64,000 nucleotides of DNA from positions 496,001 to 560,000 of the forward strand of contig OW818699.1 of assembly GCA_942493385.1 (NCBI GenBank), given 5' to 3'. How positions within the stretch are numbered: the stretch's first letter is position 1; every line of letters begins with the position of its first letter. Origin of the DNA: UBA8389 sp942493385. GTDB lineage: Bacteria > Bacteroidota > Bacteroidia > Bacteroidales > UBA1402. Shown here one piece after another: positions 1 through 8,304 of the stretch. The position numbers and the translations under genes were made by a program. The notes under the pieces were generated by a model. It worked only from the letters and a program-made list of their open reading frames with translations, did not search any database and was not told the DNA's origin.

Positions 1-336
1 GCTGATATCAAAAAAGCATTTGATAAGAATCCCAACCTGACCAATTTGTTGTTGGATCCCTATTTTAAAGAAAAGGTGGAAACCGCTCAAGCAGGATGGC
101 GCAGGGTTTGTGCCACGGCCATGATGTACGGAATTCCGGTTCCTGCACTGACCACAGCCCTCTGCTATTTCGACGGCATTCGCAGCGAACGTTTGCCTGC
201 AAACCTTTTGCAAGCTCAAAGAGACTACTTCGGTGCACATACCTACGAACGTGTTGACAAACCCAGAGGGGAGTTCTTCCATACCAACTGGACGGGAAAA
301 GGTGGCGACACTGCTTCCTCCACTTACGTGGTTTAA
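1..336 (+). CDS. gnd: 6-phosphogluconate dehydrogenase, decarboxylating (C-terminal part)
   Basis: The frame is open from base 1 and ends with TAA at 334-336, so only the last 111 codons of the gene are present. The residues match the C-terminal all-helical dimerisation domain of 6-phosphogluconate dehydrogenase: a TALCYFDG helix, LPANLLQAQRDYFGAHTYER, and the FHTNWTG tail near the C terminus. The enzyme oxidatively decarboxylates 6-phosphogluconate to ribulose 5-phosphate with reduction of NADP in the cytosolic pentose phosphate pathway. The NAD(P)-binding Rossmann domain lies upstream of the window. A strong hairpin terminator follows 15 nt after the stop, so this gene ends its transcription unit and is separate from ahcY. 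The identification is confident. Confidence 0.95.
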   Translation, partial: ADIKKAFDKNPNLTNLLLDPYFKEKVETAQAGWRRVCATAMMYGIPVPALTTALCYFDGIRSERLPANLLQAQRDYFGAHTYERVDKPRGEFFHTNWTGKGGDTASSTYVV

Positions 337-351
337 TGCATCAACATACTT

Positions 352-397
352 AAAAAGAGAGCCGTTTCATCATTTCGTTGAAGCGGCTCTCTTTTTA
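352..397 (+). terminator. Rho-independent terminator after gnd
   Basis: An A-rich run and AGAGAGCCG on the left pair with CGGCTCTCT on the right around a short loop, followed by TTTTT. The stem is about 12 bp with AAAAA on one side and TTTTT on the other, so it could work in both directions. It ends just before the ahcY promoter. Confidence 0.85.
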
Positions 398-412
398 GTT
401 TGGCAGTTTTTG

Positions 413-420
413 TATCTTTG
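413..420 (+). promoter_or_regulatory. -7 promoter box for the ahcY-rfbFG operon
   Basis: TATCTTTG matches the Bacteroidota -7 consensus TAnnTTTG exactly. It lies 53 nt before the ahcY ATG. No clear TTTG is seen at -33, because that position falls in the T-run of the gnd terminator. It is the only good promoter box seen before ahcY. Confidence 0.6.
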
Positions 421-473
421 TATCGAAAATCCTAATAATATCAATTCTAATTAAAAATAATTCATTTTCATTC

Positions 474-1895
474 ATGGAAACAAACTCTTTGTTCACTGCA
501 GAAACTTACCGTGTTGCCGATATCAATTTAGCCGATTTCGGTCGCAAGGAAATTGAACTGGCTGAATTCGAAATGCCCGGCTTGATGGCTCTTCGTGCCA
601 AATATGGTCAGACTAAACCGCTAAAAGATGCCCGCATCATGGGCTCATTGCACATGACCATTCAGACTGCCGTGTTGATTGAAACATTGGTTGAATTGGG
701 TGCTGACGTACGCTGGGTTAGTTGCAACATTTACTCTACTCAAGATCATGCCGCCGCCGCAGTTGCCGCCGCAGGTGTTCCCGTATTTGCTTGGAAGGGT
801 GAAAGCCTTGAGGAGTATTGGTGGTGTACACTTCAGGCACTGAATTTTCCGAATGGTCAAGGCCCAACGTTGATCGTTGACGATGGAGGCGATGCCACGC
901 TCATGTGCCACCTTGGTTTCAAGGCTGAAAAGGACCCTTCCGTATTGGATGTTTTTGCAGGAACGGAAGATGAAAAATTGCTTCAGGACATCCTCAAAAA
1001 CCTACTTAAAGAAGACAAATCATTCTGGACCAATCGTGTTCCTGCCATTCAGGGCGTTTCGGAAGAAACCACCACTGGTGTTCACCGCTTGTACCAGATG
1101 ATGGAAGCCAAGGAACTGCTGTTCCCTGCTTTCAACGTAAACGACTCTGTGACCAAATCAAAGTTCGACAATCTGTATGGTTGCCGCGAATCACTTGCCG
1201 ATGGCATCAAACGCGCCACGGACATCATGTTGGCAGGTAAGGTCGTGGTTGTTTGCGGCTACGGTGACGTTGGTAAAGGTTGCGCTCATTCCATGCGCAG
1301 CTACGGCTCACGTGTCATTGTGACCGAAATCGACCCAATCTGTGCGCTGCAAGCAGCTATGGAAGGATTTGAAGTGAAACCCGTTGAGGAAACATTGGCG
1401 GAAGGAAACATTTATGTGACCACCACCGGTAATAAAGACATCATCCGCATCGACCACATGAACAAGATGCTGGACAATGCCATCATTTGCAACATCGGTC
1501 ACTTCGACAATGAAATTCAAGTTGAAAAACTGAAAACCTATCCTGGCATCAAGGCTCGCAACATCAAACCTCAGGTAGACCAATATTTCTTCCCCGAAGG
1601 CCATTCCATCATCCTGTTGGCCGATGGCCGCTTGGTAAACCTTGGTTGCGCAACCGGTCATCCTTCCTTCGTGATGAGCAACTCTTTCACCAACCAAACC
1701 CTAGCTCAAATTGAACTTTGGACCAAGAAGTACGAAGTGAATGTTTACCGTTTGCCCAAATACTTGGATGAAGAAGTAGCTCGCTTGCACTTGGAACGAA
1801 TTGGTGTAAAACTGACCACATTGACCCCTGATCAAGCTGAATACATCGGTGTGAACGTGAACGGTCCATACAAAGCTGAACATTACAGATACTAA
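474..1895 (+). CDS. ahcY: Adenosylhomocysteinase (SAH hydrolase)
   Basis: This 473-residue cytosolic enzyme reversibly splits S-adenosylhomocysteine into adenosine and homocysteine, relieving product inhibition of methyltransferases. Visible family features are the N-terminal substrate domain (MTIQTAVLIETL, CNIYSTQDHAAAA, WWCTLQAL), the central NAD-binding domain beginning VVVCGYGDVGKGCA around residue 260, the NIGHFDNEI segment, and the C-terminal YKAEHYRY that reaches the neighbouring subunit's NAD site. Length is normal for the family. The ATG at 474 gives the conserved N terminus. A TATCTTTG -7 box lies upstream. Only 4 nt separate its stop from rfbF, so this housekeeping gene appears to head the sugar-nucleotide operon. 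That placement is unusual, although a cluster with several methyltransferases would benefit from SAH removal. Confidence 0.97.
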   Translation: METNSLFTAETYRVADINLADFGRKEIELAEFEMPGLMALRAKYGQTKPLKDARIMGSLHMTIQTAVLIETLVELGADVRWVSCNIYSTQDHAAAAVAAAGVPVFAWKGESLEEYWWCTLQALNFPNGQGPTLIVDDGGDATLMCHLGFKAEKDPSVLDVFAGTEDEKLLQDILKNLLKEDKSFWTNRVPAIQGVSEETTTGVHRLYQMMEAKELLFPAFNVNDSVTKSKFDNLYGCRESLADGIKRATDIMLAGKVVVVCGYGDVGKGCAHSMRSYGSRVIVTEIDPICALQAAMEGFEVKPVEETLAEGNIYVTTTGNKDIIRIDHMNKMLDNAIICNIGHFDNEIQVEKLKTYPGIKARNIKPQVDQYFFPEGHSIILLADGRLVNLGCATGHPSFVMSNSFTNQTLAQIELWTKKYEVNVYRLPKYLDEEVARLHLERIGVKLTTLTPDQAEYIGVNVNGPYKAEHYRY

Positions 1896-1899
1896 TCGT

Positions 1900-2685
1900 A
1901 TGAAGACGGTAATTCTTTGCGGCGGTTACGGAACCCGCATTCGCGAGGTGGCTGAAAACTTACCTAAACCCATGATCCCGGTCGGCGATTATCCGATTCT
2001 GTGGCACATTATGAAATATTATGCCCACTTCGGACATACCGATTTCGTACTTTGTCTGGGCTATAAAAGCGAGGTCATTAAGAATTACTTTCTGAATTAC
2101 GGTGCCAAACCAACGGATCTGACCCTAACCATCGGAGGAGAAGTTCCTCCGATGAAAAGGCTGAAAACCGATGAAGACGGTTGGAAAATTGCTTTGGCCG
2201 AAACCGGACTGAATGCTATGACTGGTGCTCGCGTGAAACGAATACGCGAATACATCGGTGATGATGAAAACTTCATGCTGACCTATGGCGACGGTGTTGG
2301 TGACATCGATATCGAAGCCTTGGTTCAGTTTCATCTTTCTCACGGTAAAATTGCTACGGTTACTGGGGTACATCCTCCAGGAAGATTTGGCGAACTCGAA
2401 TACAATGCTGAAACCAAGCAAGCAGAGGGCTTCAATGAAAAGCCTCAAGTGAGCGGTGGTAGGATAAACGGAGGTTTTTTTGTATTGAACCGTGCCGTTT
2501 TCGATTATTTGTCGGATGACGAAAGTCTGGTGTTTGAACAGGAGCCCATTCGCAAACTCGTGGCTGATGGCCAAATGCGAGTTTTCGAACACGATGGCTT
2601 CTGGCAACCGATGGATACGTCACGCGAATATAGTCTGCTCAACGAAATGTATCAAAAAAAGCAAGCACCATGGGTGAAGTGGTAA
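1900..2685 (+). CDS. rfbF: Glucose-1-phosphate cytidylyltransferase
   Basis: This 261-residue protein couples CTP and glucose 1-phosphate to give CDP-glucose, the entry step to CDP-linked deoxyhexoses of O-antigens. The N-terminal nucleotidyltransferase signature is seen at residues 5-29 (LCGGYGTRIRE then KPMIPVG). Family-typical segments follow: YGDGVGDID near residue 128, TGVHPPGRFGELE near residue 152 and GGFFVLNR near residue 190. The protein is full length. It begins 4 nt after ahcY, and its 3' end overlaps rfbG by 16 nt, so the two are almost certainly co-translated. CDP-glucose rather than dTDP-glucose specificity is inferred from overall similarity and from the adjoining rfbG. Confidence 0.93.
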   Translation: MKTVILCGGYGTRIREVAENLPKPMIPVGDYPILWHIMKYYAHFGHTDFVLCLGYKSEVIKNYFLNYGAKPTDLTLTIGGEVPPMKRLKTDEDGWKIALAETGLNAMTGARVKRIREYIGDDENFMLTYGDGVGDIDIEALVQFHLSHGKIATVTGVHPPGRFGELEYNAETKQAEGFNEKPQVSGGRINGGFFVLNRAVFDYLSDDESLVFEQEPIRKLVADGQMRVFEHDGFWQPMDTSREYSLLNEMYQKKQAPWVKW

Positions 2686-3803
2686 CAAATAATGCCCTTT
2701 TCAACGGCGTTTATGCAGGTAAAAAAGTTCTGGTGACAGGCAATACCGGCTTCAAAGGCAGTTGGCTGAGTCTTTGGTTGCTCGAAATGGGTGCTGAAGT
2801 CTATGGTTTGTCAAACGATGTTCCAGGTGAACCCTGTATGTTCAATCAATTGGGAATCGAACAAAAAATTCATCATTTTTGGGCAGATGTTCGTGATGCT
2901 GCCAAAGTGCAGGAAATCGTCCACGAAATTCAACCTGACTTTGTATTTCACTTGGCTGCACAGGCATTGGTTTCCATTTCGTACGAGTTACCACTCGATA
3001 CCATTTCAACGAATGTAATGGGTACCGCCAATGTTTTGGAAGCTTTGCGTCTAGAGAATCCAGATTGCACGGCAGTCATCATTACCAGTGACAAGTGTTA
3101 CGACAACGTCGAATGGGTCTGGGGTTACAAGGAAACCGACCCCATGGGCGGAAAGGATATTTACAGCGGCTCGAAAGGTGCCGCGGAAATTGTCTTTAAA
3201 AGTTACTTTCATTCCTTTTTTCAAAAAGAAGGTTGCAAAGTTCGCCTTTGCACTGCCCGTGCCGGAAACGTCATCGGTGGCGGTGACTGGGCACAGGACC
3301 GAATTATTCCGGATTGCATCCGCTCCTGGAGCAAAGGACAGCCTGTTGAAATCCGAAGTCCTAAAGCTACCCGCCCCTGGCAACATGTGTTGGAGCCTCT
3401 GAGTGGTTATTTGAGGCTCGGACAAAAGCTTTCCCAAGATAAGGACCTGCACGGACAGTCCTTCAATTTTGGGCCTCAAGCAGAAAACAATCATACGGTG
3501 GTTGAACTTTTATCAGCTGTCGGCTCTATTTTTGGCATGCCTGCTGGTGTACAACCATACACCATCACCGGCAACATCCCTTTCCACGAAGCAGGTTTGC
3601 TAAAGCTCAATTGCGATAAAGCATTGTTCTTTCTCAAATGGACTCCGACGCTCGATTATAAGGAACTGATTGGATTCACCGCCGAATGGTACAAGGCCTG
3701 TAATCAGACCTCCTCCAACATGTACGCGTTCACAATGGCACAGCTTAAAACCTATCAGACGAAAGCTGCAGAACGGGCTCAGATCTGGACTTTAGCCGAC
3801 TAA
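2670..3803 (+). CDS. rfbG: CDP-glucose 4,6-dehydratase
   Basis: This 377-residue extended SDR converts CDP-glucose to CDP-4-keto-6-deoxyglucose using bound NAD. The Rossmann motif TGNTGFKG is at residues 23-30, the catalytic TSDK at 139-142 and the Tyr165-xxx-Lys169 pair in YSGSKGAAE. The ATG at 2670 lies inside the end of rfbF, and the conserved N-terminal strand (KKVLVTG) follows about 18 residues later, as in homologues. It ends 12 nt before the RmlC-like gene. No CDP-4-keto-6-deoxyglucose-3-dehydrase (rfbH/ddhC type) follows, so the product is unlikely to be a 3,6-dideoxyhexose made from genes in this operon. The call is confident. Confidence 0.94.
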   Translation: MGEVVTNNALFNGVYAGKKVLVTGNTGFKGSWLSLWLLEMGAEVYGLSNDVPGEPCMFNQLGIEQKIHHFWADVRDAAKVQEIVHEIQPDFVFHLAAQALVSISYELPLDTISTNVMGTANVLEALRLENPDCTAVIITSDKCYDNVEWVWGYKETDPMGGKDIYSGSKGAAEIVFKSYFHSFFQKEGCKVRLCTARAGNVIGGGDWAQDRIIPDCIRSWSKGQPVEIRSPKATRPWQHVLEPLSGYLRLGQKLSQDKDLHGQSFNFGPQAENNHTVVELLSAVGSIFGMPAGVQPYTITGNIPFHEAGLLKLNCDKALFFLKWTPTLDYKELIGFTAEWYKACNQTSSNMYAFTMAQLKTYQTKAAERAQIWTLAD

Positions 3804-3815
3804 AAAAGCTATCCG

Positions 3816-4241
3816 ATGGAAGGTGTCCTATTAACTCCGCTGAAACAGATTTATCATCCCAAAGGAGATGTCTTTCATGGTTTGAAAAAATCGGATCCCG
3901 GATTTTCTGATTTTGGTGAAGCCTATTTTTCAAGCGTACATTCAGGCGATATCAAACCTTGGAAAAAGCACATTCGTATGACACTGAACTTGATTGTTCC
4001 AGTTGGCAAAATCCGTTTTGTGATGTATGACGATCGATCGGATAGTCCAACAAAAGGTCAAACTTTTGCCGTTGAAATCGGGTCTGATAACTATCAGAGA
4101 TTGACAGTGTCACCTGGTATATGGATGGCATTCGAAGGTTTGGATGATGGTTTGAATCTATTGCTGAACCTAGCAGATATGGAGCATGATCCCGATGAAG
4201 TGGAACGTGCTGAACTGGATCGATTCCAATACCCCTATTAA
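3816..4241 (+). CDS. RmlC-like cupin, probable CDP-4-keto-6-deoxyhexose epimerase
   Basis: This 141-residue single-domain cupin belongs to the dTDP-4-dehydrorhamnose 3,5-epimerase superfamily. The sequence shows FGEAYFSSVHSGDIKPW, a basic KKHIRMTLNL strand that could hold the sheet histidine, GKIRFVMYDDR, and a late VSPGIWMAFEGL strand, all in the RmlC order. It is shorter than classical RmlC (about 180 residues), as in the compact branch of the family. Lying between rfbG and an SDR reductase, it most likely epimerises the 4-keto-6-deoxy sugar (C3 and/or C5) before reduction. Substrate and stereochemistry are inference. An isomerase of the FdtA kind or a non-catalytic cupin are alternatives. 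Confidence 0.72.
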   Translation: MEGVLLTPLKQIYHPKGDVFHGLKKSDPGFSDFGEAYFSSVHSGDIKPWKKHIRMTLNLIVPVGKIRFVMYDDRSDSPTKGQTFAVEIGSDNYQRLTVSPGIWMAFEGLDDGLNLLLNLADMEHDPDEVERAELDRFQYPY

Positions 4242-4249
4242 AGCCGACC

Positions 4250-5239
4250 ATGAACGGAAATCAAAAGATACTGATTACTGGCGCTAATGGCTATCTGGGT
4301 GCTCAACTCAGTCAATATCTGGCTAATCAGGGTGCTAAAATAACGGCCCTTTGTTATCCCGATGCGCCCAACGATCCAATTTGGTGTTATGCCATGGATG
4401 AAGTGCTTGTTGGAAGCATAGCGGACTCCTCAACCATTGAAATGCTACAGAAGCGATCTTTTGACAGCATCATCCACATGGTATCGTTGGATCATCACCA
4501 GTCACAATCTTTTGCTTTGGAGGAAGTCTTGAAAATAAACGTTCAACCTTGTTGGGCATTATTGAATGCATTCTCTGGCAAAGGACTTAAATCCTTTCTT
4601 TTTTTCTCCACCATCCATGTTTACGGTCCGCTTCCCGCTCATTTCATCGATGAATTCAATCCATTGAACCCTGGCAATGTCTACGCGTTGACACATGTGA
4701 TGTCGGAGCAAATATGCGATTTTTTCAATAGAACTACCAGTGCGAATTGCCTGAACGTACGTTTATCAAACAGCTATGGGCAGCCCGTTTTCCCAGAAAA
4801 CAATTGCTGGTGGTTGGCAGTAAACGATTTGTGCCGTACGGCCTACTTTGAAAAGACCATAAAATTGCTTTCAGACGGTTCGCCTCAACGTGATTTCATA
4901 CATGGTAGCGATGTATGTCAGGCTGTAGAGCTGTTGCTCGAACACGCACCCAAAGACAAGAAACGTCCTGCCTACCATATTTCCTCTTCGAAAACCTATA
5001 CACTTTTGGAGCTGGCCGGTTTGGTCAAAGAAGTTTACAAGGAGCTATACGGACTGGATATTCCGGTGCATACACAGAGCGGCATGTCGGTTGAGGATTT
5101 CAACCACTTTTCTAAGAATCCACGATATCAGATTGACAACTCCGCTTTGAAAGAATTGGGTTTTGTACCGAAATGCGATATGCACGAGGGCATCCGTCAA
5201 CTTTTCCAGTATTTTGAAAATCATGCGCACAATGCCTAA
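4250..5239 (+). CDS. NAD-dependent epimerase/dehydratase-family reductase with YxxxH active site
   Basis: This 329-residue extended SDR has a Rossmann motif ITGANGYLGAQ at residues 8-18, a FFSTIHVYG strand carrying the Ser/Thr of the active site, and sugar-nucleotide-binding segments RDFIHGSDV and YHISSSKTYTLLELA. The active-site Tyr145 is followed by ALTH, so the usual YxxxK lysine is His149 (codon CAT at 4694-4696). Lys lowers the Tyr pKa in most SDRs, so this is either a variant subfamily or an altered chemistry. Position after rfbG and the cupin suggests a C4 ketoreductase finishing a CDP-6-deoxyhexose. The exact product cannot be read from sequence. It overlaps the following GT2 gene by 17 nt. 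Confidence 0.75.
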   Translation: MNGNQKILITGANGYLGAQLSQYLANQGAKITALCYPDAPNDPIWCYAMDEVLVGSIADSSTIEMLQKRSFDSIIHMVSLDHHQSQSFALEEVLKINVQPCWALLNAFSGKGLKSFLFFSTIHVYGPLPAHFIDEFNPLNPGNVYALTHVMSEQICDFFNRTTSANCLNVRLSNSYGQPVFPENNCWWLAVNDLCRTAYFEKTIKLLSDGSPQRDFIHGSDVCQAVELLLEHAPKDKKRPAYHISSSKTYTLLELAGLVKEVYKELYGLDIPVHTQSGMSVEDFNHFSKNPRYQIDNSALKELGFVPKCDMHEGIRQLFQYFENHAHNA

Positions 5240-6218
5240 GTACAGTGTCGTTGTTCCCATATACAATAGGCCCGATGAAATGGCCGAATTGCTTGAAAGT
5301 TTGACGTTTCAGACGTACAAGGATTTTGAAGTGATCATCGTGGAGGACAATTCTCCCAATAAGTGCGACCTCGTTGCTCAATCCTTCAAGGATCGTTTGG
5401 ATGTTCATTATTACTTTTTACCTGGTACAGACAGGAGTTTCCGCCGAAATTACGGCATGCAGCAGGCCAAGGGTGAATATTTTATCCTCTATGACTCAGA
5501 TTGTGTGATTCCATCGGGGTATTTTGATGCTGTAGAAGCCGGATTGTTGGCAGAACCAGTGGATTGCTTCGGTGGCCCGGACAATGCAGACGACAGTTTC
5601 TCGGATATGCAAAAAGCAGTGAATTATTCGATGACTTCGTTCTTTACGACGGGTGGAATTCGAGGCGGAGCCAAACAAATGGAGAAATTCAATCCCCGTT
5701 CGTTCAACATGGGGATATCCAGAAAGGCATTTGAAGTGACCAAGGGTTTTCGATCCATGATTGGTGAAGACATCGATTTCAGCCTTCGGGTTCGTGAAAA
5801 CGAGATGGAAACCAAACTCTACCGGGATGCATTTGTTTATCACAAACGTCGTGTGGACCTTCGTCGGTTTTTCTTACAGGTCAATACGTTTGGAAAATCT
5901 CGCATCGTACTTACTAAGGCACATCCTGGTTCTCTAAAGTTGGTTCATACGATGCCTGTCATCTTTGTGCTCGGCCATTTGACACTCTTAATGTTGGCTC
6001 TATTTTGTACACCGCTGTGGTTACTTTTTGTAGCGCTTTATATACTGCTTCTTTTCACAGATTCTTGGATTAAAAACAAACGCCTGAGAATAGCAATTTT
6101 ATCTGTTGCAACGGCCTATACCCAATTGTTCGGTTATGGCATCGGTTTTCTGGATGAGGCTTTTACCGGTCGCGCTTCCAAGAAGATCAAGGAGCAGGAA
6201 TCTTTGTATAAGTTATAG
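5223..6218 (+). CDS. Family 2 glycosyltransferase with C-terminal membrane helices
   Basis: The GT-A fold is plain: YSVVVPIYNRP at the N terminus, FEVIIVEDNSP, then DRSFRRNYGMQQAKGEYFI and the DxD motif in LYDSDC. A GEDIDFSLR acceptor-side motif follows. The last 90 residues hold two hydrophobic spans (VIFVLGHLTLLMLALF and a second one beginning LLFVALYILLL), which anchor it to the inner membrane. I place the start at 5223 (MRTMPKYSVVV), because the longer frame from 5163 lies inside the upstream SDR and adds 20 residues unlike the family; 5232 is an alternative. It probably transfers a sugar onto the lipid-linked repeat unit. It ends 2 nt from a convergent gene. Confidence 0.85.
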   Translation: MRTMPKYSVVVPIYNRPDEMAELLESLTFQTYKDFEVIIVEDNSPNKCDLVAQSFKDRLDVHYYFLPGTDRSFRRNYGMQQAKGEYFILYDSDCVIPSGYFDAVEAGLLAEPVDCFGGPDNADDSFSDMQKAVNYSMTSFFTTGGIRGGAKQMEKFNPRSFNMGISRKAFEVTKGFRSMIGEDIDFSLRVRENEMETKLYRDAFVYHKRRVDLRRFFLQVNTFGKSRIVLTKAHPGSLKLVHTMPVIFVLGHLTLLMLALFCTPLWLLFVALYILLLFTDSWIKNKRLRIAILSVATAYTQLFGYGIGFLDEAFTGRASKKIKEQESLYKL

Positions 6219-6220
6219 TG

Positions 6221-7606
6221 CTATTTGCGATACAGTAAATTGTCTGCCTTTTTGGTCGCCCACATCGTAATGCCGTTGGTGGCAATATAGAACCACATCA
6301 ATGGGATGAACGAGAAAAAGAATCGTTTGTAGGAATAACGCAACACATTTTCGATTTTGTCCCAAACATAATCAATCTGATAGATGAGGAGGGTGTATAA
6401 AAGTATCACTCCAAATGTAGCAAATAACAAAGCTGCTTGATCTCCTTTTCGGAACACGTTCCATAAATTGACCAATAACATCAGACCAAAAACGACAACC
6501 CCGATGCCGTAATACTGGGTGTTCAGGTAAAGTGGTTTCAGCTCTCGATACATGGTAGCTAGCTTATCACCGTCCCAGAACAAGTGAGTGATGATCAAGT
6601 TGCTACCTGAGTGGATCTGGTTCGCTTTAAGAAAGAGAATCCAATAGATGAACCCGAAAAAAGCTGTCACGAAAAACAACAAACTTTTTTTCCAGTCTAT
6701 GTCTTTTTTAAAGAACCGATAGAGTACCAACAAACTGGCCATTCCAGAAAAAACAATGCCTTCGTTTCGGGTAAAACAGTTCATGGAAAGTAGGATGGCA
6801 GAAAGCACCAGCAATTTTGGATCTTTCTTATCAAACCAAAGCACAGCGAAAAGCAGGCCTGAAGCGGCATAGACGGTGTGCAGCAAATTGATGCCTGAAA
6901 GGGCGGAAAAAGCCAGCATTTCTGGTGTGATCATCATCATGAACGTGAAGATGGCTGCTGCTGTATGGGTCGTGACACGCTTGAGGAGGGCGTAAAAAAT
7001 GCCCAGAAAACTCAAATACATCATCGCATTGACAATCTTGGAGGCCATGGCGCCAAATAGGTATACGTAAGCGTAGGAAAGCTGCGCAAAAGGGGTGTAT
7101 GCAGCCAACCCTGCATCCGACTGGAAGTTGTAGTTTGGGCTGTTGAACAGTGAAAGACCCTTGAGTGTTCCTTCGGCAGCTATGGCCATACCGACGAAAT
7201 TGAAGCCACGAATGCTGTCAGTGTCAAAGGAAGGGAAAAAAACGGTTTTGTAGAAGTTCATGCCTTCAAACCAAACGATCAGGAAAGTGAATAGGATCCA
7301 TACTATGTTTGGCTTCGGCAATTTGAAATTCTTCAGGTTGCAACGACTAAAGAATTCAGAATCTTTTTTCAGGTTTCTGAAAACCAAAAACAACAAGCCG
7401 GCCAGTGTGATCAGGCTAATGAGCGTGGTTCCACCAAGGGTGATACCGATGTTGCTCCAGTCGAGCAAGGACATCAGAAATGTCTGGAAACCCATTCCAA
7501 GCGGGAAAGAAAGACTAAGGTATTCCAACAAGGTGAATTTGGTGGAAATAGCCAGCATGATGGCCAGTCCAATGAGTATCGTAAGGGAGATGCCTAGTAG
7601 GATCAT
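6221..7606 (-). CDS. Polytopic membrane protein, GT-C-like glycosyltransferase candidate
   Basis: This 461-residue protein is almost entirely hydrophobic, with about ten or more membrane spans and no signal-peptide cleavage site. After the first three helices there is a large extracytoplasmic loop with an acidic FPSFDTDSIRGFNF segment. A loop acidic pair of that kind is typical of GT-C enzymes that use polyprenyl-phosphate sugars. A FTRNEG motif follows near residue 280, resembling PMT/ArnT-type families. It is the last gene of the minus-strand glycan operon, 12 nt after a one-helix protein. I do not recognise a precise family. A lipid-linked-sugar glycosyltransferase or a polysaccharide polymerase (Wzy role) both fit. 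No other obvious Wzy is present in the locus. Confidence 0.55.
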   Translation of the reverse strand: MILLGISLTILIGLAIMLAISTKFTLLEYLSLSFPLGMGFQTFLMSLLDWSNIGITLGGTTLISLITLAGLLFLVFRNLKKDSEFFSRCNLKNFKLPKPNIVWILFTFLIVWFEGMNFYKTVFFPSFDTDSIRGFNFVGMAIAAEGTLKGLSLFNSPNYNFQSDAGLAAYTPFAQLSYAYVYLFGAMASKIVNAMMYLSFLGIFYALLKRVTTHTAAAIFTFMMMITPEMLAFSALSGINLLHTVYAASGLLFAVLWFDKKDPKLLVLSAILLSMNCFTRNEGIVFSGMASLLVLYRFFKKDIDWKKSLLFFVTAFFGFIYWILFLKANQIHSGSNLIITHLFWDGDKLATMYRELKPLYLNTQYYGIGVVVFGLMLLVNLWNVFRKGDQAALLFATFGVILLYTLLIYQIDYVWDKIENVLRYSYKRFFFSFIPLMWFYIATNGITMWATKKADNLLYRK

Positions 7607-7618
7607 GACTGGATTGCG

Positions 7619-8287
7619 TTAACGGATTTGGGACTTATGGAGTGGAAGAATGTCTACCTGATTACGTTGCTTGGGTTCGTAATCCAAACGGTCAAAACCC
7701 CAGCCGTGTAGTACAAAAATATATTGGGCCTTGTCATAGAAGGGGTTTTTGCCCTTTTCCTGATCGTAAACGATGGTTCGCGGGTAAAGGAAGTGCGATG
7801 CCCAGGGTTTCATACCGATCTCATACCTTAGTGTCAGGTTTGTGGTTTTCTGCGTTAGAATGAGTGGAGGAGGGAACAAAATGATGGCGTTGGGCGGTGT
7901 ATTGTCTCGTATCATTTTGAGGACCATGAATTCCACACCGATTTTAGCTTCGTATTTGGTATCGTATGCAATCTGGCTTTTCATTTTTGGATCGCTCACA
8001 CCCCGTGAACGGTTGTTTATCTCATTTTGTACCAATCCACAATATTTATAGCCATCTTTCAGAAGACTGTTGTATACCCAGTTGTAAGAAAGGACATTTT
8101 TGTTGCACCACACCAGAAACATCACGGCAATCAAACCAAAGAGCAGGTTGTATGGTTTGAACAGGAAGGTAAACCAGCTACCGGAACCAGCGCTTTTTTC
8201 AACGTTAGGTTGTTGCAGCGGTTTTCCTGACGAAGCCTTCTTCGTGGTCGTTTGATTCTTGCCAGAGGTTGAAGGTTTGGGTTTCAT
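7619..8287 (-). CDS. Hypothetical single-span membrane protein in glycan operon
   Basis: This 222-residue protein is not recognised. The first 40 residues are Lys/Ser/Thr/Gln-rich and look disordered and cytoplasmic. One strong transmembrane helix follows (LLFGLIAVMFLVWC, about residues 50-65), and the remaining 155 residues should be periplasmic. That region contains a MIRDNTPPNAIILFPPP segment and YPRTIVYD, which resemble the soluble C-terminal strands of some large GT-C proteins ('residues where the address/leaving-phosphate loop is'). It may be the split periplasmic half of the downstream polytopic protein at 6221-7606, with which it is tightly linked (12 nt). This is inference from arrangement and topology only. 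Confidence 0.6.
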   Translation of the reverse strand: MKPKPSTSGKNQTTTKKASSGKPLQQPNVEKSAGSGSWFTFLFKPYNLLFGLIAVMFLVWCNKNVLSYNWVYNSLLKDGYKYCGLVQNEINNRSRGVSDPKMKSQIAYDTKYEAKIGVEFMVLKMIRDNTPPNAIILFPPPLILTQKTTNLTLRYEIGMKPWASHFLYPRTIVYDQEKGKNPFYDKAQYIFVLHGWGFDRLDYEPKQRNQVDILPLHKSQIR

Positions 8288-8304
8288 GGTGCTAAAAATT
8301 GAAT

